This document shows, piece after piece, positions 33,235 through 45,880 of a stretch of 64,000 nt of DNA (position 1 is the first letter of the stretch; each line of letters starts with the position of its first letter). A model generated the notes under the pieces. The model was not told the DNA's origin. It searched no databases and saw only the letters and a program-made list of their open reading frames with translations. Origin of the DNA: Paramecium sonneborni. Its lineage: Eukaryota; Ciliophora; Oligohymenophorea; Peniculida; Parameciidae. A program made the position numbers and the translations under genes. The stretch covers positions 203,235-267,234 of the forward strand of contig CAJJDN010000102.1 of the NCBI GenBank assembly GCA_905182985.1. The letters run 5' to 3'.

Positions 33235-34714
33235 ATGAAGAACTTAAATGAAATATTATTAGATTAAGGGGAAAAATAATAAAACTATATTACATAATAT
33301 TGTGTACCAATAAGAATTCTAGGGGTTGGGTCATTCTCTACAGTGATTGAAGCTTAGAATTAGTTATCAAATAAATCAGTAGCAATAAAAATAATTGACA
33401 AAAAGCATTTTGATTCTTAATAATTAGAAGTATTGAGAAAATAAGCTCAAATACTTAATCAATTAACTCATGAGAATATTGTTCGTGTTACTTTTGTATT
33501 ATTGAACACTTATAATAATAGAATAAAGAAACAAAGAATAAACTATATATAATGATGGATATAATAAACGGAGTTACATTAGAATAATATTAGAAAAAGA
33601 AATTGGATAATTAAACAGTACTTTGTGTAACCAAATAAATACTTGAAGCAATCAAATATTTGCATTCTAAAGAAATTATTCATAAAGAAATAAAACCTAG
33701 TAAAAATAATTTTGAAATAGAAAATATAATGATTGATCCCTAGAGTTTACATGTAACATTAATAGCTTTTGGATTATCAGCATAATTGGGCTATATGAAT
33801 GGTTCAGGAATTATAAGTAATAGTTGTGAAACCTTTTTATATATTGCACCTGAATAAATCTAGAATAAAAAATACAATAGAGTAATTTTATATTCCTATG
33901 AATATAGAGTGTAGATATCTGGGCAATAGGTATGGTTGTGTTTAATTTATTCAATTAAGGGAGGAATCCATTTTTTTAATAGATAGATGATAAATAGATT
34001 TATTTTGAAAAAATTAGTTTGATGAAATGCAATTAAGTTTCTAAAATTAATGAACAGGCAATGAATTTCCTTCATAAAACTATTGCTTATCATCCAGAAG
34101 ATCGATTAAATATCAATTAATGTTTAGAACATCCATGGATTAATGGTAAAAATGATAAAACATGCACTATTAAAATTATTTTAAAGGCTCATAAAATATA
34201 CTAAAAAATTAAACATTTGATTCAACTTTTCCTATTTCTTTAATATATTAAAAAGGAAAGTAGACATATAAGTCCTCCAATCCGAAACTCGACTAAATAA
34301 CCAATAACACCTATTGATAAAATGAAATTAACATTATGTATAAGACCTAAACTCAATAGTAAGAATACTTCTAATTCTGGAGAAAAAGCTAATTAATTTA
34401 ATGTTGAATCTTAATCAGTTGGTTCTAATAAAGCTATTAAATGGACTGATAATATTATTCTTAAATCAAAAAAAGAGAGAAAATCATGTGATTAACTTAA
34501 GAAAATATTTTAAGTGTCTAGAATAGAATAACATTTCTTATTGCCCAAATTACATAAGTCTTTAGATCGTTATGTAAAGTAATATCAAATAAGCGAAACA
34601 GAATGTGATAATTAGACAATATATTAGTAATATGTTCAAAACACATTATTGTAAATGAAAAAAGGTGAATAAAATAAGAAGATAGTGCAGGAAGTATCAA
34701 TACTTCTTTATTGA
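33235..34714 (+). CDS. Pseudokinase (CAMK-like), tandem paralogue of the next gene
   Basis: 475 aa with two 26-nt introns (near 33502 and 33880); exact frame. Kinase fold is clear: RILGVGSFSTVIEA (glycine loop), VAIKIIDKK (lysine kept), YIAPEQI (APE), SVDIWAIGMVVFNL and HPWI at the end. But the catalytic loop reads HKEIKPSKNN instead of HRDxKxxN, losing the catalytic Asp, and DFG reads AFG, losing the Mg-binding Asp. Both changes predict no phosphotransfer. The C-terminal ~200 residues are a Ser/Lys/Gln-rich tail without known domain. The downstream paralogue has intact motifs and the same intron position before SVDIWA, so this copy probably arose by duplication and became regulatory (inference). 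Confidence 0.88.
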
Positions 34715-34887
34715 ATAGGATTAGAATTCAAATAAAATTTAAAGAACATAAATTCAGATTACTTAGGGAGAATAGAGGAATCAAAGAATCAAATCATCAA
34801 AGCCTCCACTCTAAAGAAAAAACAATTTTTAGTGAAAATCTTCATGATTTAAACTTTAAATGGACTTTATAATAATTATTATTAAGA

Positions 34888-36428
34888 ATGTGTTATTTTA
34901 ATGAACTCAAACTTTTGTTTAACTAAGAAACCTAATACAATCCTGAACTAAATCGATTTGAAATAAAAAGTATTTTAGGCAAAGGTGCTTTTGCTACAGT
35001 TTTCTCTGCACTTGATAGAATGCTTAAGACATAAGTAGCAATAAAAATGGTAGATAAAAAACTTTTCAAAAATAAGGAACAAGAAGATACTATAAGATAA
35101 GAAGCCTAGATGCTTAAAACACTCTAACACAATAACATAGTCAAAATCTTGGGAGTAAGAATTTTGATCATTAACATAACTTAAGTTTTTCGAGACTACT
35201 TTGAATTTCTTTATTGTAATGAACTAGATAGATGGAATCACTTTGTATAGCCACATGGGTAATATCAAATCAACTGAAGTGGTTTCTATCACAAAATAGA
35301 TTCTTAAGGCTTTGAGTTACTTACATTAAAGAAACATTGTTCATAGAGATATCAAACCTGAAAATATTTTAATAAGTAGTTAAGGTTGTGAATCTAAAGT
35401 TACCTTAATAGATTTTGGTTTATCTGCATCTTTAAATAGAATTTAAAATTCTATAAATGGTTTGATGTATCAAAATTGTGGAACATTGTTATATCAAGCT
35501 CCTGAATTAATTAGGAAAGCTAATTACACAAGAGTATATAATCATAATATACAATTAGTCAGTAGACATATGGGCACTTGGCATAGTTGTGTATCAAATG
35601 TTAAATAGAGGTTTGCATCCATTTTATTAATATAGTGATACAAAAAATACTTATGAGAATAAAATCAAAAATTTGTCTATAAACTTTTAATTTCATGATA
35701 ATAGAGATATTAATAACTTTTTAAAACGAACAATAGCTTATTTACCTGAACATAGACTAACAGCTGATTAATGTCTTGAACATCCATGGATTACAGGGAT
35801 GGGTGATATTTCACTTCCTATTACATTAAATGAAATCATTTAATATTAGGTAGAAAAGCAAAAAAATATTATTAAATATATTAAGATCATCTTGTTTTTA
35901 AAATACTTAATTTTATCATCATCCTGTTATAAAACTAATTATAAATTTTATAATAATTAGTTTATTTAAACAGGATCTTTGACAGAACATGTATCTGATT
36001 TATCTACTGCAACTATTAATTTTAAGATACGTCCATTATAAATCAAATCATAGACAAGGTTAGATTAGTTAGAAAATAATGATACTTTAAGCAATAGTAG
36101 TAGAAATACAAGTGATTTGTTCTCAGATACAATAGCTTAAGTCAAAACACCTGATAATAAAAACAATTTTAGGAAAAGCAATTCAATCAATCCATAAGAA
36201 ATGTCAAATCAAATTATTTAAACGAATTAGAAATTAGTTAAATTCACCAATAAAGATATTTCTCAATTATATAAGACTAAAATATTGAAAAACACTGAAG
36301 TACATCAACCAACTAGTTCAAGATTACATCATGATAGTACTTGGAACTAATAATAAAATAACAATCAAAAATCTAGATTGAGAAATATGCAACATCCTAA
36401 ATTATCAAGAAAACCTACACAATTATGA
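34888..36428 (+). CDS. Serine/threonine kinase (CAMK-like), intact paralogue
   Basis: 494 aa with introns of 31 nt (near 35151-35181) and 25 nt (35534-35558). Complete kinase motifs: SILGKGAFATVFSAL, VAIKMVDKK, HRDIKPENILISS, LIDFGLSASL, YQAPELI, SVDIWALGIVVYQM, and HPWI. No calcium-binding or other extra domain is visible; the tail of ~230 residues is Ser/Thr/Asn/Gln-rich, likely phosphoregulated. Shares order, a second-intron position and tail type with the pseudokinase just upstream. Group is CAMK/CDPK-like by APE-to-DxW sequence; exact subfamily not assigned. Confidence 0.9.
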
Positions 36429-36832
36429 AATTATTTTTATATTCAATCTTAAATTATTAGATAACTCACCTTATTCTTAAGATGCATTTTAATCAAAAAT
36501 ATTAACGAGGAATTTTATCTTCAAAAAATTTTACTTAAATTTAAATGATTTAAAATCAATCAAATCTTTAATCTTTTTTCTTTTAGAATAAAAGATTTAT
36601 ATATAATATCGAAATGCCAATATTATTTTTATTTGTGCATTATTTAAGAATAAAGTAAAAACCTCAAATTTTGATAAAATCAAGTTGTTTCCAAGAAATT
36701 ATCCAAAGGAATGGTTGAAAAAAAATATTTTTAATTATATAAAAATCCATTTAACAGCTGTAAACTTTTTGAATTTAATAATTCCATAAAATATAAGGTA
36801 AAAAATTGTACAATAAATAAAATATTGATAAA
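36429..36832. other. AT-rich spacer between convergent genes
   Basis: About 400 bp, no supported feature. Poly-T/poly-A rich stretches probably hold the 3' ends of both flanking transcripts. Confidence 0.45.
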
Positions 36833-38456
36833 TCATTAATCGACTTAAATTTTAGTATCATTCTGATTAGGCTATGTGTTACTATCAGGTTCGTTTTCTG
36901 GATAAATCAATAAATCAAAATCTGAGTCCTTAAACTTTTATATATAGGTGAAATTATTATTATCTTGTACTTTTTATAAATTTGGAATCAATTTGGATTC
37001 AGTTTAAGAAATAGTTTGAAGGTCATTGGATTGAATAACTGGTGGACTTGTATTATTATTAGGAAGCTTAAAATAAAATAAATAAAAATACAATAGAGTT
37101 TAATTTATATTGGTATTCTTAATTAACGCTTTAGTCAAGCTTACTAATATTCTATTGTTCTTCCTTAGCACAATCAGCATATTGAGATTGTAAAGGAATT
37201 CCATGTGTATGAATTTATTAAATAAGTTTGGGTGGTAAAACATTTTAGATTAAAAATTATAATCTTGAGATTTCATAAATTTAATTAGAAATTGTAAGTT
37301 TAATTTCACTAACATGTGATAATTTTTGGTATTGATTTTTAAAGGCTTATAAATCTAATAATTTTCCATTTTTTTCAACTTTTTTAATATACCCAAAAAT
37401 ATTCTTAGTAATTTTAACATTTTTGAATTCAGGATAATACATTTAGATAACATTATTAATTGCTTCAAATTCTAATTGATTTTAATTTAATATAATGACC
37501 AAATAGGATAATAGAAGAAGAGATGATGCAATAGATCCTGCTTCAGCAAGAACTCCACTGATTTTAGTATAAACAACTGAAATTTCATTTTAAATATTAT
37601 CTATTTTATACAAGAATGCCATATAAACGTTATATCCAAACAATCCACTATAAAATTCTAAATCTAAAGTAGCACTCACAACACGATATTCATTAATGTA
37701 CATATAATCAGTAATGGATTCAAACAAAAAGCCTGTGTCAACTTATGTTTAAGTGATTTAAACATAGGTTTAGGTTTGAAATACTTTAGTAGATTGAAAT
37801 GGAATGATTTATTCTCTTCCAATAGTTTCCAGAATTTCAGTTTTAGTATTATATTCTTTAGCATAATGTTTAACAATAATAGTGTTAGTTGGTTATGATT
37901 GAAATTTTTAAATAACAGTTTCATTTGCACATTTCTATCCTTCCTATAAAAAATATTCAAGACATGCTCCAAAGGTGAGCATAACTTCAAATTGTGGATT
38001 AGCTTCATTTAATGTATCACTTATAGATAAAGATAGATTTGAAAAGCTTATAATATGAAATGTATCTTCTTTAGTAGTAATTTAAAAGAATGGAACAAGT
38101 GGTTTATCCAATGGAATACCATTCTTGAAAATATATAAAAGAGGTTGAAGGACAAGTGCATCAGGATTAAATGGATCAATCATAGAATAACCAAATTTTC
38201 TAAGTTAAACCTCTACAAATGTTTCATTAAGTTCAAATTATTAATTATTCTCTACCTTTGATGCTTTAGTTATTTTTGGTAGTATTTCACCTGATCTCCA
38301 TTAGATGATTATGTAAAGAAAGTAAGCAAAACTCAACCCATACAATAATATTGACATCACACCTCCCCAACACGTTTTATATTGAGAAGTTGAATATTTT
38401 ATACTAGGTTAGAATGCTACTCCAAATTGATCTATTTTTTTGAGTAATTAAATCAT
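36833..38456 (-). CDS. Ciliate two-TM membrane protein, paralogue 1
   Basis: 532 aa with one 25-nt intron, 37067-37091. N-terminus MIQLLKKIDQFGVAFQPS followed by a membrane segment (SILLYGLSFAYFLYIIIQW), a ~260-residue beta-rich, probably lumenal or extracellular part, and a second membrane segment (SIASSLLLLSYLVIILN). The C-terminal ~150 residues are hydrophilic and cytosolic-looking. Two membrane spans enclosing a large domain recall ligand-gated or ER-Golgi cargo-type proteins (such as ERGIC/Erv families), but I do not recognise it with confidence. The next gene upstream shares the DQFGV start, both spans and overall size. Confidence 0.7.
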
Positions 38457-38471
38457 AAAGTATTATAATTA

Positions 38472-40116
38472 TCATATTATTTTATTGATTTCAAAGAACT
38501 AAGACATTCTAATACCTTCAGTTCTATCTCTATTACAAATTAATAATTCGAAATCTTAATCAATCAATTCTTATTGATTCAATTAAGATTCAAATTTTTA
38601 TTATAATTCATATTATTTCTCATTATTTAGTATTACATTTTTTAAGTCATCATCTAAAATCTTTTATTGTGCTAATTTATTTTATTACTATGTCATCTCA
38701 ACTTTGCTATCATTTTAAGGAATCTATAATAAATTAATCATTCTTCTATACCACTCTTGAATCCTTAGAAATCTCACCTTCTTAATTATCTAACTCTAAT
38801 TCTTATTTTGTTTTCTCAATAAAATTATTCTCCTTAATTCCTATCTAATGAGAACTCATTAAATTTTATCTATCTATCATTGATTACAATATAAATTAAA
38901 TCCTTGAAATCTCATAGATTTAATTTGTTATTGTCAATTTAACCTTTGCTATCTCTTTCAGTTTCCCATATTCGCTATTAAACTTATTTATATTTAAATT
39001 CCGATCCAAAAATTCTATCCTTACTATCTTACCAAACCAATTCTTTTGATACTTTAAATATTTTAGATTTGGATAAAACATATTTATTACTTATGATATT
39101 GCTTCATTCTCTAAAAAATATTAATTACTCATTATAACAAATGCCGATGTTAAAAGTAAAATTGAAACTATTGATCCTGTATCAGCCAATACCTCATTTA
39201 CTTTTGGATATTGAATATAACTAATAGATTTTATACCATTCAATTAATAATTATTGATGAAGTATGTTGTAGAATTTATTACGCTAGAAAAAAACTTACT
39301 ATTCACTTATTAACCAGCTGTTTAAATATCTAAAATGAAGTCTCTTTAATAAGTATTCTCAAACAACAATCCATTATCTATTATTGTCTCTTATAATTTC
39401 AATGTACTTGTTGAAAAATAAACCGAAGTTGGATCCAAAGCCACAATTACTTCTGATCCGAATGTATTTATCTTTTCTTATTAAGCATTAAATTATTTAA
39501 CATAAGTTGTGAATAAGAGTGTATTCACTGATTAATTGAAAAAGCTTTTCCTAGTTGTTGTATTTGCACATTTCATCTAAGTATTATTAGCTAATAGCTA
39601 TGGAACACAATCAATCAATATAATCATATACTCTAATTCTGGTTATTCCAGTGTTCTATTATTACTTATAGCTAACGTAATGTTTTCGAAATATATTTTA
39701 ACAAATTCATTTTCATTATTGTTAATTATTTCAGGAATCTTTGGAGTAGGACTTAGTTATCCATTTGTATATTAAAATATCAATGGAAGCATTACGATAT
39801 TCTATGGATTAAATGGATCTATTATAGTGTCATTCATCTTTCTCATTTAGATTGAAAATAGTGGTTCTTCAAAATAGATTTACTAATTTTCTATTACCTC
39901 ACTTGATACTGTTATTTTTGGTAGCATTCCACCTTCTTTCCAAACAACAAATTAGTAAATGAAATATCCCAAACTTACTCCATAAAGCAATATAGATAAT
40001 ATTCCACCTAAAACTGTTTTATATTCACTATCTTGTGTTATACTAGGCTTAAATACAACTCCAAATTGATCAAGATCTCTAAGAAATTTCTTAGTAATCT
40101 CACTTAACTTACTCAT
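38472..40116 (-). CDS. Ciliate two-TM membrane protein, paralogue 2
   Basis: About 540 aa. Starts MSKLSEITKKFLRDLDQFG, then VVFKPSITQDSEYKTVLGG and membrane span ILSILLYGVSLGYFIYQF; second span GSIVSILLLTSAFVIMSN; shared motifs with the neighbour include EVLADTGSI versus GVLAEAGSI and QVINMFYPNLKYLK versus NVIQMYYPEFKNVK. Total length is not a multiple of three, so one short intron (22, 25 or 28 nt) remains to be placed in the middle. Its stop lies 15 bp upstream of the paralogue's start. Function unknown. Confidence 0.7.
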
Positions 40117-40444
40117 CTAATTCATTCTATTAATATTTATATAATAAACAATCAAAATTCTGTTTATCTTAAAACCTTTATATTCAATTAAACTAATTAA
40201 AATTATATAAATAGTTCTTAAAAGTTAAAAATAAATTCTTATAAAAATTTATTTTAAAAATCAAAATAATCCATAAATTTCAACAAATAACAATAAATTG
40301 ATAATATAATTTTATTTAAAATATGGATTAAACAAAAAATAAATTCATATTAATGAATAATTCTTTTAAAGAAGTTAATCCAAAAATTGATATATCTGTT
40401 AACTAAAATAAATATATATAAATCTAATGAAAAATATAATATTA
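40117..40444. other. AT-rich spacer
   Basis: About 330 bp between same-strand genes; nothing recognised. Confidence 0.45.
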
Positions 40445-43205
40445 TCAAGTTTATGATAATTTATTGCTTTAAATTTAAGCATAATCAGAATTTCTCTTAG
40501 AACCAAAGTAATATTGTGGAGTATTCAAATATGCACTTTAATTTTAAGATGATATTGAATTGACTTCTAAAGTTTCACCTCTCCTTAATATAGTTTTTTA
40601 TTAAGGTTTAATGTGAACAAATTAATAGAAATTATAATCTGGAGCTTTTAAATATGTTGGTGAATTTAAATCACTTGATCTTAAAGATTCCACTTTTTCT
40701 AGACAATCTAATTTAATTTCTATTTATTTTCCTTCTAAAATAGATGGTCTTATAAATTTTCTCATTTTTAAAACCAATTTTAATTTTTATTTCAATATTC
40801 TCATTCTAATTTTTTTAGGTTCACAAACTCCTTTGTAGATCAAATCTTATAAAGCCTTATTTTTTCTTGATCTTTAATTCCCTAGATTTGAAGACAATTA
40901 TATTTTTAAAGGAGATGATTATTTTTTCATTTTATTTTTAACAAACTCAGAAAGTGCATTTTATTATGTTAGTGGATTGGTTCTATCATAATCAGTTGGC
41001 AATTTTAAATAAACATCTTCATATCTAATAGAATCTTCTTCTTCATTCAAATCCTTAAACAACATTCTATGTATTCTATATGAAGGTAATATGATTTCCA
41101 ATCCAGATAGAGCAAGGGATGTTAAATTTATAGTTTAACATATTTTTCCAGAATTAAAAATAAAATCAAGGCAAAATTACATTGTCGCAAATAGAATTGG
41201 ACTTAAATCCATTAAATAAAGCATTTCTGTATCAAGATGACTACTTTAAAAAGGAGGCTTAGAATTTCTTCTTAATAATAAATACTTTTAAATCCAATAA
41301 TAACTCATCAATCCTACAAATCCAAAAAGAACAGATAATGGGATAAGTGGAGCAAAAAAAAATGAAAGCCATGTAGTTTTACATAAATAAGAATATTGAT
41401 CATAAAATTGAACTTATGGACCTTCAAATAATTTATTTGCTTAAAATTAATTAATATCTTAATTTTTCTCTATTCTTAATTATCTTATTTTCTGAATTAA
41501 ATAAATAGGATTGAAATATAAAGATAAAGTTATTAGAATTGCGTTTGTTCCTGAAACATACACTATATCATCAGCAATACCTCCTTATTATTAAATTGCA
41601 AGATTACTTAATTAATTTGGATGATATTTTAATAATGAATTGTAAGTTCCTATTATGTTTATTATTATTAAAAGTAAACATGAGTTTACAAATTGAACAT
41701 AACTTAACTTTTATGCTATTGATGTATCTAATTAAGTCTTTGTACCATGTCTTTCCAAATTAGCCAATAAAGTTATAAAATAATATATAAAACTATCCAC
41801 TATTGTTATGATTAAGGATTTTGAAAATGATACCATCGTTGTTATAAAAAATTAGTTATTGTTTGACAATAAGAAACTATTCTATGTTTAATAGAAATAG
41901 TTACTTAAAAGACATTTAAACCATATAAAGTACAAAGAGATAAACCGAGTAAAAATAATATTACAAACCAACTTAGAATTTTTCTTTTGAATTAAGTATT
42001 TTAATCGATACCACAATTTTCCCAAAATACATCATCTGGTTCAGGAGCTCTGTTGATTTAGATCAATTGTCCTTTAAAATAGAATCCCTTGCTATCTTTC
42101 TTATTTAGAAGAGACTTTATTGCAATCATTAATACTTCCCAATATGATAATTTTGTCTACTCTAATAGATTTTGTAATTCTATATCATAAATAAATTTTA
42201 GTATACGCTTTTTAGTCTAAAATGTTATGAAAGCTATAGGAGTTGTTTATCTGTAACAACCATTTTCAATTTCATATTCAATTATCTATTAAAGTTATGA
42301 TATTTATTTAATTTAACAAATTATTTATTTTTTGTTGTGCTTTTTTCTAATTGTTTTTCTAATTCAATTTTTTATCTTCCTTAATCTATAAATTATGATA
42401 TATCATAAGCTATATTAATTTTAACAACTTCATATTAATTTTTTGGATCAAATTCTTAACAATACTATTCTAAAGCATGTTTCAATTCTTTCTCATCATA
42501 ATTATTTTTAGGTAAATGATTCAAAATAGCTGTAAAATCAGAAGGCGATAATAATTCTGTATCTATTGCAAATTCTACTCTCTTCTATTTTTCTCTAATC
42601 AAAACCATAATTATTTTCATAATGATTACTGAACATAAAAGTAATGAGGATTGAATTATTTTTTATTAATATTTTGTTTGTTTATTAATAAATGACAATT
42701 AAGACATTTAAGAACGTATACAAATGTTTGTATAATGATGACAAATTTATTAACAATCTGTAAAAATATTAGTAAATTCTTTGAAATCCTCATGTTCTAA
42801 TGGACAATTCTCTAAACAACCCTTTTATTACCATAATTAATAAGCATAGTTATTCTCTGAAATACAATCATTACCTAAGTAATTAAAGATCAAGTTTGGA
42901 AGCATGAAGCAAAACATCATAAATATGTACATTAGGATTATGAAAATCATTTAATTAAAGAATAATGGAACTCCCTATCCCAAGAAAGCTAGATCTAAGA
43001 TTTTTATTGATAATGGCAAAGAAATCTTTGAGACATTCAGACCACAACATGGACAATATTCAGAATTCTCTAAATTATAACCGCAACTAGTGGCTAACTA
43101 AAATCATAATATTTTAACCTGATGTTTAATGGCATATTTCATAAGTGGTGGCTTTTAGAAAAAATCAAACTTAAACGTGTCACCTAAATATTTTGGATAA
43201 TTCAT
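40445..43205 (-). CDS. OSCA/TMEM63 (CSC1)-family mechanosensitive-type channel
   Basis: About 890 aa with several short introns, including 21 nt after MKYAIKHQ and 32 nt before IIEYEIENG. Diagnostic stretch: TTPIAFITFQTKKRI ... NRAPEPDDVFWENCGID followed by a membrane span (KILSWFVILFLLGLSLC), as in OSCA/TMEM63 proteins (AFVTF ... AP.P.D..W.N). Late spans include WLSFFFAPLIPLSVLFGF, also typical. These are calcium-permeable channels opened by membrane tension or osmotic stress. The N-terminus carries a Cys-rich unit (TSCGYNLENSEYCPCCGL) resembling a zinc ribbon, not standard for the family. The C-terminus is basic and Pro/Ser-rich. Confidence 0.8.
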
Positions 43206-43378
43206 TTACTATTTTTATAAAAATGTATAGTTTTATTAATGTATAAATTTATTGAATAGTATATTAGTAATTTCTTGAATAGTAACGAATGAGAAATTGT
43301 AATATTCTATTATAATAATAAAATAATTAATTATAAATCATTACCAAATTACAAATTTCCTCTCTAATCCAGTAGATA

Positions 43379-44206
43379 TCATAGTTTTGATATCATTAAT
43401 TATACAGACAGAAGCATGCGAAAAGAATAAAAAAATTATTTCTTTTGTATCAGAAATATTATAAATGAATGTACTTCATGTCCTTTTAATACATTAGATT
43501 TTTATAACATTCCTAAATTCTCTACTTCTATTTAATTTAAATCATTTAAATCAAGTGTCCATAATCTTATTGATAAATCAGCTGAAGCAATAGCAACATT
43601 TGCAAATGATTAAGGAGATAATGTTAAAAGTGATTATGGATGAAATGCTATAGAATGTCATTTAGTTAAATGAACTAATAAACTTGATTTCAATGTTGCT
43701 GTTTCTATATCCCATAATTTGCATTCTCCAGATCCACCAGCAGTAGCTAAATATTTTTTATCAGGACTAATTGTTGATCTAGATATTCCTGATGAATCTC
43801 CAAATTAAGACATTTAAATTGAAAAATTATTTTTTTTTACAGTTCTTATAATACTTATTGATCTTCTTATGAAGCATCAACTATTAATCTTCTTAATCTC
43901 TATTTTTCTACTCTAATTGCTGCATTATGAAGTAATAATTTAGCAATTTCAATTCTTTCTGCTCTTAATCATTCAATGCCTTCATTTAAAAAATATTCAT
44001 TCTCTAAATTACCCATGTCATGATTATTTTATCGCTATCTTCTATCTGCTGCATTTTAACCAAAATAAGTTACTGCTTATTCCTAATTATCTTAATTATG
44101 ATTTTATTTTCGTTGGTACCATCAATTTACGGGCTTCTGCCATCAATCTTTATTTTGTTTCATTTTGTTTCATTTTCTTCTTATTATTTTTATTATCTAT
44201 CAACAT
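43379..44206 (-). pseudogene. Broken PRPF4-like (U4/U6 snRNP WD40) gene fragment
   Basis: In order the minus strand encodes the SFM domain of PRPF4 (RLMAEARKLMVPTKIKSQLRQLG then AVTYFGQNAADRRQR in the next frame), the EGIE...LRAERIEIAKLLLHN region and WD40 repeats (ISPDKKYLATAGGSGECKLWD; SFANVAIASADLSIRLWTL). Human PRPF4 has the same order in the U4/U6-U5 tri-snRNP. Here it is damaged: a one-base shift after QLRQLG (about 44075), in-frame TGA after EGIE and after VHLTK, and loss of the later WD repeats after LKGHEV (about 43470). The duplicated copies of the 5' part carry the same lesions. It may be a true pseudogene or a poor consensus next to gaps; introns do not explain the TGAs. Confidence 0.65.
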
Positions 44207-44808
44207 TTTCTTTTGTATATGAAATAAATGGTAAAGATTCCTATTATTTATTTATTACTGTAGGTAGGTGCTCGAGTACTCAATTGAGATATTTAACTTA
44301 AATTATCTGCTACTCTCTTTATCTTTCTTATTATTATAAATTCATATTTAGTTTAGTATATATATATATTTGTTTCAAGCATTTATTATTAAATTTTAGA
44401 ATTATCTAATCCCCTCAATTCTATTGTCAATATACACACTTTCCCGCAATCGATCGATAGTATTCCTTAATTTATTCCTACAGATCATAATAAATATTGC
44501 TAATTTCTTAACCAATTTTATTAGATATATTAATTACATGATCTTTTTATCAATATTTTATTTAAATTCATATTAATTTGAATATAATTGTTTGATTCAA
44601 TCACTTCAATGCCATCATATTTCATAACTACAGAGATTTATTCAAAAATAAATAAATTTATGTTTACTATTATTATTATTTTATTATCAATTGTAATAAA
44701 TGATTAAATTAATTTCTTTATTGATTCAATAAGCTCATATAATTTAATCTAAATCTGTTTTAAAAATTTAATATAATTATCATAGTAGCCTGATAACCCA
44801 AATACAAT
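43738..44808. repeat. Tandem ~1.07-kb repeat, copy 1
   Basis: Bases 43738-44808 recur at 44810-45880 with offset 1072, essentially identical over ~1070 bp; the only difference I found is C at 44631 versus A at 45703. It covers the 5' part of the PRPF4-like fragment plus its upstream region. It ends in AACCCAAATACAAT directly before a single n at 44809, which looks like a contig join rather than natural DNA. Copy 3 continues past the same 14-mer into unique sequence. Confidence 0.9.
44629..44693. mobile_element. Putative retained IES (internal eliminated sequence), copy 1
   Basis: 65-bp segment starting TACAGAGATTT and ending CAATTG before the next TA (44694-44695). Copy 3 of the repeat has the same flanks joined at one TA (46746-46747) with this segment missing. 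The left end TACAGAGA and the right end read inward, TACAATTG, each fit the Paramecium IES end consensus TAYAGYNR at 7 of 8 positions. Paramecium IESs are short, unique, TA-bounded remnants of Tc1/mariner transposons excised by PiggyMac; 65 bp sits on the known ~10-bp length periodicity. It lies outside any gene I can model. Confidence 0.78.
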
Positions 44809-44809
44809 N

Positions 44810-45880
44810 CAGCAGTAGCTAAATATTTTTTATCAGGACTAATTGTTGATCTAGATATTCCTGATGAATCTCCAAATTAAGACATTTAAATTGAAAAATT
44901 ATTTTTTTTTACAGTTCTTATAATACTTATTGATCTTCTTATGAAGCATCAACTATTAATCTTCTTAATCTCTATTTTTCTACTCTAATTGCTGCATTAT
45001 GAAGTAATAATTTAGCAATTTCAATTCTTTCTGCTCTTAATCATTCAATGCCTTCATTTAAAAAATATTCATTCTCTAAATTACCCATGTCATGATTATT
45101 TTATCGCTATCTTCTATCTGCTGCATTTTAACCAAAATAAGTTACTGCTTATTCCTAATTATCTTAATTATGATTTTATTTTCGTTGGTACCATCAATTT
45201 ACGGGCTTCTGCCATCAATCTTTATTTTGTTTCATTTTGTTTCATTTTCTTCTTATTATTTTTATTATCTATCAACATTTTCTTTTGTATATGAAATAAA
45301 TGGTAAAGATTCCTATTATTTATTTATTACTGTAGGTAGGTGCTCGAGTACTCAATTGAGATATTTAACTTAAATTATCTGCTACTCTCTTTATCTTTCT
45401 TATTATTATAAATTCATATTTAGTTTAGTATATATATATATTTGTTTCAAGCATTTATTATTAAATTTTAGAATTATCTAATCCCCTCAATTCTATTGTC
45501 AATATACACACTTTCCCGCAATCGATCGATAGTATTCCTTAATTTATTCCTACAGATCATAATAAATATTGCTAATTTCTTAACCAATTTTATTAGATAT
45601 ATTAATTACATGATCTTTTTATCAATATTTTATTTAAATTCATATTAATTTGAATATAATTGTTTGATTCAATCACTTCAATGCCATCATATTTCATAAC
45701 TAAAGAGATTTATTCAAAAATAAATAAATTTATGTTTACTATTATTATTATTTTATTATCAATTGTAATAAATGATTAAATTAATTTCTTTATTGATTCA
45801 ATAAGCTCATATAATTTAATCTAAATCTGTTTTAAAAATTTAATATAATTATCATAGTAGCCTGATAACCCAAATACAAT
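44810..45880. repeat. Tandem ~1.07-kb repeat, copy 2
   Basis: Near-perfect copy of 43738-44808. Starts at CAGCAGTAGCTAAAT straight after a single n and ends in CAAATACAAT straight before a 248-base run of n. Carries the same broken PRPF4-like 5' part. Start and end at assembly gaps suggest an alternative contig of one locus rather than a real duplication. Confidence 0.9.
45701..45765. mobile_element. Putative retained IES, copy 2 (end variant)
   Basis: Same 65-bp segment as in copy 1 but beginning TAAAGAGA: the third base of the terminal consensus is A instead of C. The right end is unchanged. If the two copies are alleles or separate loci, this substitution in the terminal repeat could lower excision; if they are alternative contigs it may be a read error. 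Confidence 0.65.
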
